From: JADJNW01 sp964517145
GTDB taxonomy: Bacteria; Bacteroidota; Bacteroidia; Chitinophagales; Saprospiraceae
Length of the DNA stretch: 21,283 nucleotides
Direction: 5' to 3'
NCBI GenBank assembly: GCA_964517145.1
Contig: CAZFBN010000096.1
Coordinates: 1 to 21,283, forward strand
Positions within the stretch are counted from its first letter, which is position 1. Every line of letters begins with the position of its first letter. A model generated the notes under the pieces. That model saw only the letters and a program-made list of their open reading frames with translations. It searched no databases and was not told the DNA's origin. Positions 1 through 6,868 of the stretch are shown piece by piece. Position numbers and translations under genes: made by a program.

Positions 1-36
1 TAATCCTATTTTTAAAAAATCAAAAAACCCATCATT

Positions 37-879
37 ATGGAAGCATCCAGCATGGTAGGCATCATCATAGCCATCATCACCGGGCTGACCACTTACAAAG
101 GGCTGCGCGACTATGGTTTTCAGGAAACCTACCTCTTTGACGTAGATAAAATATTGATTGACAAGGAATACCGACGGCTGTGGTCCTCTGGCTTCCTGCA
201 TGCCAATTGGCTGCACTATGGCTTCAACATGGTCGCTCTGCTGTCCTTTAGTTTTTCACTGGAGTTTGTGTTTGGCACTGGCAAGTTTTTATTGCTTTAC
301 TTTGCCAGCATGATAGGCGGCAGCTTACTGGCGTTATGGATTCACCGCAATCACGGCGATTATCGCGCACTCGGCGCATCGGGTGCCATCGCCGGAGTTA
401 TTTTTTCGTCCATCGTGCTTTTTCCAAATAGTAAAATTGGCTTCGTTATTCTGCCTTTTGAAATGAAAAGCTGGATTTTTGGCGTGCTCTACATGTTGGT
501 GTCGATATGGGGCATCAAAAGCAAACGCGACAACATCGGGCACGAAGCACACCTGGGCGGCGCGATTATTGGCGTATTGATTTCCATTTTATTCAATCCA
601 AGGATTGCACTCGACCACTGGTGGGTGGTGTTGCTCATTTTAGTGCCGGTTACAACTTTTCTGGTATTAATTGTACGCAATCCGGCGGTGCTAATGGTAG
701 ATCACTATTGGGGTGAAAATGTAGAAATGCTGAAAAACTGGAAGCCGAATGAACCCAACGCCAGGCTCACCCAGGAACAAGAACTCGACGCCCTGCTCGA
801 TAAAATCAACAAACATGGCATACACAGCCTAAGCAAAAAAGAGAAAGACCGCCTAAAAGAATTGACAGATAAAATGTAA
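37..879 (+). CDS. Rhomboid family intramembrane serine protease
   Basis: A polytopic membrane protein of 280 residues that should cleave transmembrane segments of membrane proteins within the lipid bilayer. The sequence shows the rhomboid signature in order: an N-terminal membrane helix, the H-x4-H-x3-N segment (His55, His60, Asn64) in the second helix, the GASG motif with the nucleophile Ser115, and the AHLGG motif with His172 as the second half of the Ser/His dyad. About six hydrophobic segments are present, and the tail (about 225-280) is hydrophilic and charged, likely cytoplasmic. Length is normal for a bacterial rhomboid. The ATG start is preceded by an A-rich stretch with no Shine-Dalgarno site, as usual in Bacteroidota. 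Its promoter lies at or beyond the window edge. Physiological substrates cannot be told from the sequence. The family assignment is secure. Confidence 0.93.
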   Translation: MEASSMVGIIIAIITGLTTYKGLRDYGFQETYLFDVDKILIDKEYRRLWSSGFLHANWLHYGFNMVALLSFSFSLEFVFGTGKFLLLYFASMIGGSLLALWIHRNHGDYRALGASGAIAGVIFSSIVLFPNSKIGFVILPFEMKSWIFGVLYMLVSIWGIKSKRDNIGHEAHLGGAIIGVLISILFNPRIALDHWWVVLLILVPVTTFLVLIVRNPAVLMVDHYWGENVEMLKNWKPNEPNARLTQEQELDALLDKINKHGIHSLSKKEKDRLKELTDKM

Positions 880-910
880 TGGAATTTCCGGAAAAAGGAG
901 TGGGTCAAGG

Positions 911-954
911 GAATGAATGCGATTTCGTGAATTTTCAAGATTTGCGAAATCGAA
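911..954 (+). repeat. Dispersed 44-bp hairpin repeat, copy A
   Basis: This stretch just downstream of the rhomboid gene matches 19650-19693 at 37 of 44 positions in the same orientation. It contains GATTTCG (921-927) and CGAAATC (945-951), which pair as a 7-bp stem. The inner core GATTTGCGAAATC is itself a short hairpin. In the other copy the stem is kept through a C-to-T change that gives a G-U pair. Function unknown. Confidence 0.7.
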
Positions 955-987
955 TGAGATAACCGCCTTGAACAATTACCAAAAAAC

Positions 988-1020
988 AAATCCTTGCAAG
1001 TCAAGCACTTACAAGGATTT
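988..1020. terminator. Bidirectional intrinsic terminator between rhomboid gene and tRNA-Glu
   Basis: AAATCCTTG (988-996) pairs with CAAGGATTT (1012-1020). After one C-A mismatch the stem continues with AAG/CTT around a 7-base loop. A T-run follows on the plus strand and an A-run precedes it (T-run on the minus strand). It can therefore end both the rhomboid transcript and the tRNA transcript, which finishes just upstream at 1035. Confidence 0.75.
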
Positions 1021-1034
1021 TTGTTGGCTGGTTG

Positions 1035-1106
1035 CAGTCCGTACGGGAATCGAACCCGTGTTTCATCCGTGAAAGGGATGCGTCCTAACCCCTAGACGAA
1101 CGGACC
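1035..1106 (-). tRNA. tRNA-Glu (anticodon TTC)
   Basis: Read on the minus strand, the acceptor stem GGTCCGT pairs with ACGGACT, giving a terminal G-U pair. The D arm contains CTAGGGGTTAGGAC. The anticodon arm is CATCC-CTTTCAC-GGATG with anticodon TTC, and the T arm is ACGGG-TTCGATT-CCCGT. This is a complete cloverleaf of normal size. The 3' CCA is not encoded and would be added enzymatically. A promoter-like element lies 38 bases upstream and an intrinsic terminator follows directly, so it appears to be a single-gene transcript. Confidence 0.96.
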
Positions 1107-1143
1107 AGCTTGTGGAGTTATACTGCTTTCTTCAAAAGCGAGG

Positions 1144-1174
1144 CGAAGATAGAACTTTTTTATATGCTGCCAAA
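1144..1174 (-). promoter_or_regulatory. Bacteroidota-type promoter for tRNA-Glu
   Basis: On the minus strand a TTTG -33 element (1171-1174) is followed after 19 bases by TATCTTCG (1144-1151). The latter differs from the TAnnTTTG -7 consensus at one position. Transcription would begin near 1137, about 30 bases before the mature tRNA 5' end, leaving a short leader for RNase P to remove. Confidence 0.6.
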
Positions 1175-1276
1175 CTTTTTTGCAAAATTTTTTTTCTTCT
1201 TCTTTTCCTTTCTTTCCCGCTTTTCAGCCATTATCTTCGCAACGATCTTAACAAGCTGCTAAGAAAAATTGTTCCA

Positions 1277-1309
1277 TTGTTAGAAATATTTCAATTATTG
1301 TTACTTTTA
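1277..1309 (+). promoter_or_regulatory. Possible promoter for gapA
   Basis: TTG (1277-1279) is followed after 22 bases by TACTTTTA (1302-1309), which differs from TAnnTTTG only in the last base. It would give a leader of about 130 bases containing the inverted tract at 1331-1415. The region is AT-rich, so a chance match is possible. Confidence 0.35.
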
Positions 1310-1330
1310 CACTAAGTTTTGACAATAGCA

Positions 1331-1415
1331 GAAATTTGAAATTTGGAATATGAAAACAGCTGTTAATCAGCTACATTTTTAAATTTCTCATTTCACGTTT
1401 CATATCTCACATTTT
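1331..1415. repeat. Inverted degenerate-word tract with central hairpin, upstream of gapA
   Basis: The left arm (1331-1356) is built of loosely repeated GAAATTTG-like words. The right arm (1380-1415) carries the complementary kind, such as ATTTCTCATTTCACG. Between them AGCTG-TTAAT-CAGCT (1359-1373) forms a perfect 5-bp hairpin. The arms can pair imperfectly into one long stem. The same plan occurs before the sigma gene (10402) and before the second DUF4097 gene (12785). The rest of the 338-base gap before gapA shows only the two promoter candidates. Confidence 0.65.
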
Positions 1416-1444
1416 TTTTAAAACCCTTAATTGTAATTTAAGCC

Positions 1445-2431
1445 ATGGCAAAAAAAATCGCTATCAACGGCTTTGGACGCATTGGTCGTCTTACCTTCCG
1501 CAATTTGATCAACAATCCCGACGTAGAAATAGTCGCTATCAACGACTTGACCGACAACGTTACGCTGGCACACTTGCTGAAATATGACTCTGTGCACGGC
1601 AAATTCAATGGTACAGTAAGTGCCGATGAAAACAACATCATCGTCAATGGCAAGGCTATCAAAGGCTTGGCAGAGCGCGAACCCGCCAAATTACCTTGGA
1701 GCGATCTCGGCGTTGACATCGTGCTGGAATGTACCGGTCGCTTTACCGACAAGGAAAAAGCTGGCTTGCACCTTCAGGCTGGCGCTAAAAAAGTAGTGAT
1801 CTCGGCTCCGGCTACCGGCGAAATGCCAACCATCGTACTGGGCGTAAACGACGACAAAATCGTGGAAGGTGAAGCCATCTACTCCAATGCTTCTTGCACC
1901 ACCAACTGCCTCGCGCCGATGGTAAAGGTACTTGACGAGTTGCTGGGTATTGAAATGGGCTTTATGACAACGATTCACGCATACACGGCTGACCAAAACC
2001 TGCAAGACGCACCGCACAAAGACCTGCGTCGTGCACGTGCCGCGGCATTGTCTATCGTGCCTACTTCTACGGGCGCTGCAAAGGCAGTAGGTTTGGTATT
2101 GCCACACCTGAAAGGCAAATTGAACGGTAACGCCATGCGCGTGCCTACGCCAACAGGTTCGGTTACGGATTTCACCGCCATTGTGAAAAAGACCGCTACC
2201 ATCGAAGAAATCAACGCTGCCTACAAAGCCATCTCTGAAGGTGCCATGAAAGGCATCCTCGAATACACCGAAGACGAGATCGTATCTGCCGACATCGTTG
2301 GCAATCAGCACTCTTGCATTTTCGATAGCAAGCTCACAATGGTCATCGGCAATATGGTGAAAGTCGTTGGCTGGTACGACAATGAAGCCGGCTACTCTGC
2401 TCGCCTGGCGGATTTGGCATTGCGGGTTTAA
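1445..2431 (+). CDS. gapA: Type I glyceraldehyde-3-phosphate dehydrogenase
   Basis: Cytosolic glycolytic enzyme that oxidises glyceraldehyde-3-phosphate with phosphate to 1,3-bisphosphoglycerate, passing electrons to NAD. The 328 residues show the Rossmann start INGFGRIGR, then Asp34 after the second strand (the residue that binds the adenine ribose and favours NAD over NADP). The catalytic motif ASCTTN follows, with Cys151, and His178 in TTIHAYT is the catalytic base. The C-terminal WYDNEAGYS block is conserved. Length is typical (about 330). The ATG is preceded by an A/T-rich stretch without a Shine-Dalgarno site. The next gene on the same strand is pgk, which uses its product. The 369-base gap between them is filled with repeats, so co-transcription is possible but not evident. 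Confidence 0.97.
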   Translation: MAKKIAINGFGRIGRLTFRNLINNPDVEIVAINDLTDNVTLAHLLKYDSVHGKFNGTVSADENNIIVNGKAIKGLAEREPAKLPWSDLGVDIVLECTGRFTDKEKAGLHLQAGAKKVVISAPATGEMPTIVLGVNDDKIVEGEAIYSNASCTTNCLAPMVKVLDELLGIEMGFMTTIHAYTADQNLQDAPHKDLRRARAAALSIVPTSTGAAKAVGLVLPHLKGKLNGNAMRVPTPTGSVTDFTAIVKKTATIEEINAAYKAISEGAMKGILEYTEDEIVSADIVGNQHSCIFDSKLTMVIGNMVKVVGWYDNEAGYSARLADLALRV

Positions 2432-2434
2432 ATT

Positions 2435-2515
2435 AGAAGTCAGAAGCTAGATGTCAGAAGTCAGACACAATCCGACCTCCAACATCCGACTTCTGATTTC
2501 TGACCTCCGACTTCA
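2435..2515. repeat. Inverted degenerate tract of GAAGTCAGA words after gapA
   Basis: The left arm (2435-2465) repeats AGAAGTCAGA-like words. The right arm (2484-2515) repeats the complementary CCGACTTCTGA-like words. The spacer (2466-2483) holds related but diverged words. It can fold into an imperfect hairpin of roughly 30-base arms. A single-arm copy of the same word family lies at 21062-21094. It starts four bases after the gapA stop codon and could act as a 3' structure for that transcript. Confidence 0.65.
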
Positions 2516-2516
2516 A

Positions 2517-2691
2517 TTTTTTGGGCGTGCCCCCCGATAGCCCCATCACCCTCATTTTTCAAAAAGAAAAGAGTGGCAAGGGCTATCGGGGGTCGGGCTA
2601 TCCGCTTTACCTCCATCCCTCCTCCCCTTGGGGGTCGGGGGCTGTCGGTATCGCTCCTATCCCTCACGCGGCAGCCGTATTCCCCAAAAAA
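2517..2691. repeat. 175-bp GC-rich element with terminal inverted repeats
   Basis: It is bounded by TTTTTTGGG (2517-2525) and its exact reverse complement CCCAAAAAA (2683-2691). Inside, CCCCCGATAGCCC (2531-2543) pairs perfectly with 2580-2592 (13 bp), and CGTG (2526-2529) can pair with CACG (2665-2668). The interior is much richer in G and C than its surroundings. Words such as GTCGGGCTATCCGC and CTATCCCTCACGCG resemble, from memory, a dispersed intergenic element in other Bacteroidota genomes. That recollection is unverified. Short open frames inside it are not convincing genes. It may be a REP- or MITE-like non-coding element. Confidence 0.6.
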
Positions 2692-2725
2692 GTTTCGTGG
2701 TAATGAACGTATTACTATTTCATAC

Positions 2726-2787
2726 CTTATCAACCCATCAACCTTTAAACCCTTAAACCTTTAAATAAACCATTCAACCTTTCAACT
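2726..2787 (+). repeat. Single-arm degenerate tract of CAACCTTTAAAC words before pgk
   Basis: This stretch is made of loosely repeated CAACCTTTAAAC-like words and ends 13 bases before the pgk start codon. Its CAACCCATCAACCTTTAAAC segment matches the reverse complement of the sigma/anti-sigma gap (11060-11103) at 18 of 20 positions. No left arm and no clear TAnnTTTG promoter were found next to it. Confidence 0.55.
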
Positions 2788-2800
2788 AAAAGAAAAAACC

Positions 2801-3994
2801 ATGAATTTCAATTTTCAAAACAAACGAGTGCTCATGCGGGTGGACTTCAACGTGCCCCTCGACAAGAGTTTCCAAATAACCGACGATACGCGCATTCGTG
2901 CCGCCATTCCCACCATTAAAAAAGTGCTGGAAGACGGCGGTTCGGTCATTTTGATGTCGCACATGGGTCGCCCACAAAAGAAAGACGGCACACTCGACCG
3001 CGAAGGCACCACGCTGCGCCACATCCTGCCGCACCTAAGCCAATTGCTTGGACAAGACGTAAAATTCAGCGAGGAAACCGTGGGTGAAATTGCAGAAAAA
3101 GCCGCCGCAGCCCTCCAACCTGGCGAAGTACTACTGCTTGAAAATACCCGCTTTTATCCGGGTGAAGAAAAAGGCGACGAGGCTTTGTCTCAGCAGCTTG
3201 CCAAGCTCGGCGACATTTACATCAACGACGCATTCGGCACCGCGCACCGCGCACACGCATCTACGGCAGTCATTGCCAAATACTTCCCAGCTGATGCCAA
3301 AGGCTTCGGCTACTTGATGCAAAGCGAGGTGGATAACGCCAACAAAGTGCTCGATAATCCAGAGCGTCCGCTCACGGCTATTCTCGGTGGAGCAAAGGTT
3401 TCTGACAAAATTCTCATCATCGAGCGCATGCTGGATCTGGTGGACAATCTCATCATCGGCGGCGCCATGGCTTATACTTTCTTCAAAGCAATCGGCGGCA
3501 ATGTAGGCAAATCGCTGGTAGAAGAAGACCGCCTCGACACAGCTAAACAATTGATTGACAAAGCAAAAGAAAAGGGCATTAGTCTCTTGTTGCCGCAGGA
3601 CTCAGTGATTGCCGACAATTTTGCCAACGACGCCAACATTCAGCAGTCGAATAGCGACGAAATCCCAGATGGCTGGATGGGCTTGGATATTGGCGAACGC
3701 GCTATATCGGACTTTGACAAAGTCATTATGCACTCCAAAACCATTCTCTGGAACGGTCCGATGGGTGTGTTTGAAATGGAAAATTTTGCCAATGGCACGC
3801 GTTCTGTTGCCAAAGCAATATCGGAAGCAACCAAAATCGGCGCTTTTTCACTCGTAGGTGGCGGCGATTCGGTGGCAGCGGTGAATGACATGGGCTTGGC
3901 AGACGAGATGAGCTATGTTTCTACGGGTGGCGGCGCTATGTTGGAATTTTTTGAAGGCAAAGAATTGCCGGGCATTGCTGCCATGAGAGATTAA
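2801..3994 (+). CDS. pgk: Phosphoglycerate kinase
   Basis: Cytosolic glycolytic kinase that moves phosphate from 1,3-bisphosphoglycerate to ADP, giving ATP and 3-phosphoglycerate. Of its 397 residues, RVDFNVP (13-19), SHMGRP (53-58), ENTRFYPGEEKGD (114-126) and NDAFGTAHRAHAS (142-154) form the substrate-binding N-lobe. GGAKVSDK (about 196-203), NGPMGVFE and the C-terminal GGGDSVAA form the nucleotide-binding C-lobe. Length is typical of bacterial Pgk (about 390-400). It lies downstream of gapA in the common glycolytic order. The ATG start follows an A-run and gives the normal N-terminus. No oddities seen. Confidence 0.97.
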   Translation: MNFNFQNKRVLMRVDFNVPLDKSFQITDDTRIRAAIPTIKKVLEDGGSVILMSHMGRPQKKDGTLDREGTTLRHILPHLSQLLGQDVKFSEETVGEIAEKAAAALQPGEVLLLENTRFYPGEEKGDEALSQQLAKLGDIYINDAFGTAHRAHASTAVIAKYFPADAKGFGYLMQSEVDNANKVLDNPERPLTAILGGAKVSDKILIIERMLDLVDNLIIGGAMAYTFFKAIGGNVGKSLVEEDRLDTAKQLIDKAKEKGISLLLPQDSVIADNFANDANIQQSNSDEIPDGWMGLDIGERAISDFDKVIMHSKTILWNGPMGVFEMENFANGTRSVAKAISEATKIGAFSLVGGGDSVAAVNDMGLADEMSYVSTGGGAMLEFFEGKELPGIAAMRD

Positions 3995-4007
3995 TTGGAA
4001 ACGCGTT

Positions 4008-4046
4008 GCGATGAGGCGTCGCCTCAAAAAGGTGTCACCTCATCGC
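4008..4046. terminator. Possible convergent terminator hairpin at the pgk end
   Basis: GCGATGAGG (4008-4016) pairs with CCTCATCGC (4038-4046). The 16-base arms pair imperfectly further inward, around a TCAAAAA loop. The right arm overlaps the last codons of the convergent gene at 4035. No T-run follows, so it may be a 3' stabilising stem, not a true intrinsic terminator. Confidence 0.35.
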
Positions 4047-5447
4047 TTCCAGTTGCTGCAAAAGCCACTGCCGCTCCGTCAGCATCGGTGTAGATTCTAT
4101 TTTCTTTTTTAAAACACTATGATCTCCTTTTCCGTGCCGAAATAACTCATGTAATAAATTCACAAAGTTTAAATAAGGCATTTTCACTTCTTTAGGTACA
4201 CTTTTGTTGCGTTGCAAGAATACCCGAAAAGTTGAAAGGAGCGATAAAAACGCTTCCGTTTCTTGCATTTGATAATAAATTTTTAGCAACATAGATTTGG
4301 CACCAACATGGTAAGAAATGTCAGAAAATTCTACCTGATTCAAGTGAAACAATGTTTGAGTAAAATCTTGTTTGTGATAATACAAGTCTGCAAGGTTGAA
4401 ATGATACGCGTCTTCTCGCTTGTCGGCTTCCAATTTTGAGCTAAACTCCGTTACAAACTGCTCCACCCAATCATATTGACGCAATCCCAAACCCAATTTT
4501 ACCATGTTTTTAAACGTCCAGGGTGAAAGCTGTCCATTTTCCAAAAGCACTTGATTATCAATACCTTCTCGGTACAAAGCCATTAAATCCTGCGCCAGCT
4601 GCTTCTCCCCTACCCTGATTTGCTGAATATAAAAATTGATCGCAAAACGATACAATTCGCGGGCTTCTTCTGGTGGAAACGCTTGAATGTGTTGCTGTAA
4701 CAATTGACGAAAATATTTAAAGTAAATATTTGGCTCTTTTTCGGTTAATACTAATAATAATGGATGATAAACGGCAATTGGTGGCACGGCGCCCCAATCT
4801 CGTTGTGCTAATATCATTTTCAGCTCTTCAATATAATATAAAGCATAATTTGTTGATATAAACTTTTGACGATCAAGCATATTGCAAAGTAATTTCAGCT
4901 TTTTTGCAATATAATATACGTCCAAAAAATCGGAAGCATCTTGCAATGCCGGATCAAAACGTCGCTCATTTTTTGCCGAAAAATGGGCGTCAGCCACCTC
5001 TGCGAGTAAATAACGTTGGTAATAATAATCTTCATTCCGATAAGGAAATGATTCGATTTTTGCCTGTGCTTGTTGAAAGATGTAATCATAGTTTTTATCC
5101 AAATGCCGTTTTGAATACACCGTAAGTATCTGATAGTCAGGCATTGTACACTGATTTTCAAAACATTGCAACGCCACAAAGCGCTCTGCTAATTTCAGCA
5201 ATAAACTCGCGGCATAATTTAATTTTTTTTCATCATAAGGCTCCCCTGGAAATACCGCTGCAAATACGCTCGCTCGCTGAATTTTAGAGGGCGGAAAAGC
5301 TTTGGCTGCATATTTTTTTAAATAGGCATTCAAGCGTACCAGTTCTTCATTTTTATTAAAATAAGGGGATTCCACAAAATCTTTAAAAGCGCGTAATTCG
5401 CTGGTATTGAAAGTTTTAAGCAAAAGAAGTAACTTGCTATTTTCCAT
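4035..5447 (-). CDS. Hypothetical helical (TPR-like) protein
   Basis: I do not recognise a characterised family. The product has 470 residues, no signal peptide and no membrane segment, so it is probably cytosolic. It appears almost entirely alpha-helical. The N-terminal 95 residues carry a motif that I loosely recall from uncharacterised Bacteroidota proteins: an LLKTF-x3-E-x-R-x-F start, then SPYFNKNEEL, then a leucine-rich block ending in LLKLAERFV. Residues about 340-440 contain helix pairs of TPR-like spacing, for example around ADLYYHKQDFTQTLFHL. No catalytic motif is seen. The gene has its own promoter (5469-5500) and is convergent with pgk, so no operon partner hints at its role. A scaffold or protein-interaction role would be a guess. 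Confidence 0.8.
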   Translation of the reverse strand: MENSKLLLLLKTFNTSELRAFKDFVESPYFNKNEELVRLNAYLKKYAAKAFPPSKIQRASVFAAVFPGEPYDEKKLNYAASLLLKLAERFVALQCFENQCTMPDYQILTVYSKRHLDKNYDYIFQQAQAKIESFPYRNEDYYYQRYLLAEVADAHFSAKNERRFDPALQDASDFLDVYYIAKKLKLLCNMLDRQKFISTNYALYYIEELKMILAQRDWGAVPPIAVYHPLLLVLTEKEPNIYFKYFRQLLQQHIQAFPPEEARELYRFAINFYIQQIRVGEKQLAQDLMALYREGIDNQVLLENGQLSPWTFKNMVKLGLGLRQYDWVEQFVTEFSSKLEADKREDAYHFNLADLYYHKQDFTQTLFHLNQVEFSDISYHVGAKSMLLKIYYQMQETEAFLSLLSTFRVFLQRNKSVPKEVKMPYLNFVNLLHELFRHGKGDHSVLKKKIESTPMLTERQWLLQQLEAMR

Positions 5448-5468
5448 ATCACTCGGTCATTTATACTA

Positions 5469-5500
5469 CAAATTTAACCTGATTTTTTAGAATAAATCAA
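5469..5500 (-). promoter_or_regulatory. Promoter of the 4035-5447 gene
   Basis: On the minus strand TTG (5498-5500) is followed after 21 bases by TAAATTTG (5469-5476), an exact match to TAnnTTTG. Transcription would begin around 5462, about 15 bases before the ATG at 5447, so the leader is very short. Confidence 0.6.
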
Positions 5501-5621
5501 TTTGTTTTTTCTGATATTTTTTAAAATTGTAAATTGTTTAACATTCTAATAATCAATTAGTTGATAATATTATTTACGTATTTTTTCATTCTTTTTTTCT
5601 GATAAATGCCTAAAAATGTAA

Positions 5622-5652
5622 TTGCACAATACCCCAACTGCTTGTACTTTTG
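5622..5652 (+). promoter_or_regulatory. Promoter of the dockerin-like secreted protein gene
   Basis: TTG (5622-5624) is followed after 20 bases by TACTTTTG (5645-5652), an exact TAnnTTTG match. Transcription would begin near 5659. An upstream in-frame TTG at 5650 lies inside the -7 box and cannot be the translation start, so the start must be ATG 5668 or ATG 5686. Confidence 0.65.
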
Positions 5653-5667
5653 AACCTGTCCATACCC

Positions 5668-6789
5668 ATGAAACATTGTAAAAAAATGCGAAAACAAAGC
5701 CCGTTTTATCTTAAACTGCTCCTCCTTTCCTGGCTCTTTGTCGCTGCGATGCAAAGCGCGCAGGCACAGGTATATCCTGGCGATGCCAATAACGACGGCA
5801 CGGTCAACCATTTTGACATCCTGTACATCGGCTACGCGTATGGCAGTTATGGTCCCATTCGACCGGATACGAGTGTAGATTACGCAGAGGCGACGGCGCC
5901 CTTGCTGTGGGCAGTGGTCTTCCCAGATAGTACCAACTTCGCTTTTGCCGATACCGATGGAAATGGGTTGGTAGATTTTTCTGATTTTTTGACGGTTTAT
6001 CGCAATTATGGCAGCAAACGTGTCAATCCTAGCCCTGTCACGCTGCCGAGTGGCGCGCCAGGGTTTGATCCTCAGTTGCGGATAGAAACGTCAGCCGCTC
6101 ATCGTATTTTTAGAGAAGGAGGTACTTTTGAAATCCCGATTTTTCTGGAAGGTTCGCGCGGCGACTCCATTGCAAGTGTCAATGGTATTGCGTTTTCATT
6201 GGAATATGATGCACAAATTTTTAAAGAAATCACCCTTGATCTGAATGAATCTTGGCTGGGAAGAGACAACGAATTGTTTTATTTTCAAATTCCTACCAAT
6301 AATCGATTGGATGTTGCACTCACCCGCTTTGGTCGAAATCCGGTGAGTGGTGTTGGACAAGTTGCCAAACTGCGCGGGGTAATTGAAGATGACCTCATTG
6401 CTTTGCTGACGCTCGACAGCATCAAAACCAGTATTAAAGCGCGGTACATCAAGATGGTGGACGGTGATTTTCAGGATATTATCACTGCCGGCAGCGAAGC
6501 GATTTTGACCATCTACGATTCCGCCATGTCAGTTCCTACCCACGAGCTTCCTTTGTCACGATTGATTCAAGTTTTTCCGAATCCGACTGCGGATGTGCTA
6601 CACATACGATCTTCCGTGAGCATGCAGCAAGTGGAAATTTTCAACTTACAAGGACAGCGGCTCGCTCATTGGCAACTAAAAGAGGCATATTCGCTGGGAT
6701 TGTCGCTTGAAAATCAGGCAGTTGGTTTGGTACTCATAAAAATTTATACCGAAAAAGGCATTTTATTACAAAAAGTGATAATTCAGTAG
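5668..6789 (+). CDS. T9SS-secreted protein with dockerin-like and cohesin-like modules
   Basis: An exported protein of 373 residues. A signal peptide with a leucine-rich core ends near AQAQ (residues 31-34). Two EF-hand-like calcium loops of the dockerin type follow: D39-x-N41-x-D43-G-T45 ending at D50, and D95-x-D97-x-N99-x-L101 ending at D106. Residues about 128-275 resemble a cohesin-type beta-sandwich, with a SIASVNGIAFSLEYD strand pair. The last 70 residues or so, starting at VFPNPTADVLHI, are a T9SS type A sorting domain that would be removed or anchored at the surface. ATG 5686 is an equally possible start, giving a 28-residue signal peptide. The gene is followed after 79 bases by another T9SS cargo and may be co-transcribed with it. 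No catalytic domain is seen, so a surface or matrix role is likely. The cohesin assignment is inference. Confidence 0.82.
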   Translation: MKHCKKMRKQSPFYLKLLLLSWLFVAAMQSAQAQVYPGDANNDGTVNHFDILYIGYAYGSYGPIRPDTSVDYAEATAPLLWAVVFPDSTNFAFADTDGNGLVDFSDFLTVYRNYGSKRVNPSPVTLPSGAPGFDPQLRIETSAAHRIFREGGTFEIPIFLEGSRGDSIASVNGIAFSLEYDAQIFKEITLDLNESWLGRDNELFYFQIPTNNRLDVALTRFGRNPVSGVGQVAKLRGVIEDDLIALLTLDSIKTSIKARYIKMVDGDFQDIITAGSEAILTIYDSAMSVPTHELPLSRLIQVFPNPTADVLHIRSSVSMQQVEIFNLQGQRLAHWQLKEAYSLGLSLENQAVGLVLIKIYTEKGILLQKVIIQ

Positions 6790-6868
6790 CATTTATTTAC
6801 AAAAGAAAAAAATCATTTACTTTTTTAATAAAAAATTAATTGAAAACAATCAAAAAAGTGCAACTTGT

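Noticed and set aside
1112..1315. Open frame of 67 codons between the tRNA and gapA
   Set aside because: It overlaps the tRNA promoter, is dominated by T-rich low-complexity codons and shows no family feature.
1691..2311. 206-codon frame antisense to gapA
   Set aside because: It lies wholly inside gapA and its peptide is just the complement of conserved GAPDH codons with odd His/Cys/Arg composition.
2521..2764. Short open frames within the GC-rich element between gapA and pgk
   Set aside because: The sequence is explained by inverted repeats; the peptides are proline- and serine-rich with no known domain.
5668..6789. Cellulosome component
   Set aside because: Dockerin-like loops alone do not show a cellulosome; there is no glycoside hydrolase or scaffold in the window, and the T9SS domain indicates a different surface system.
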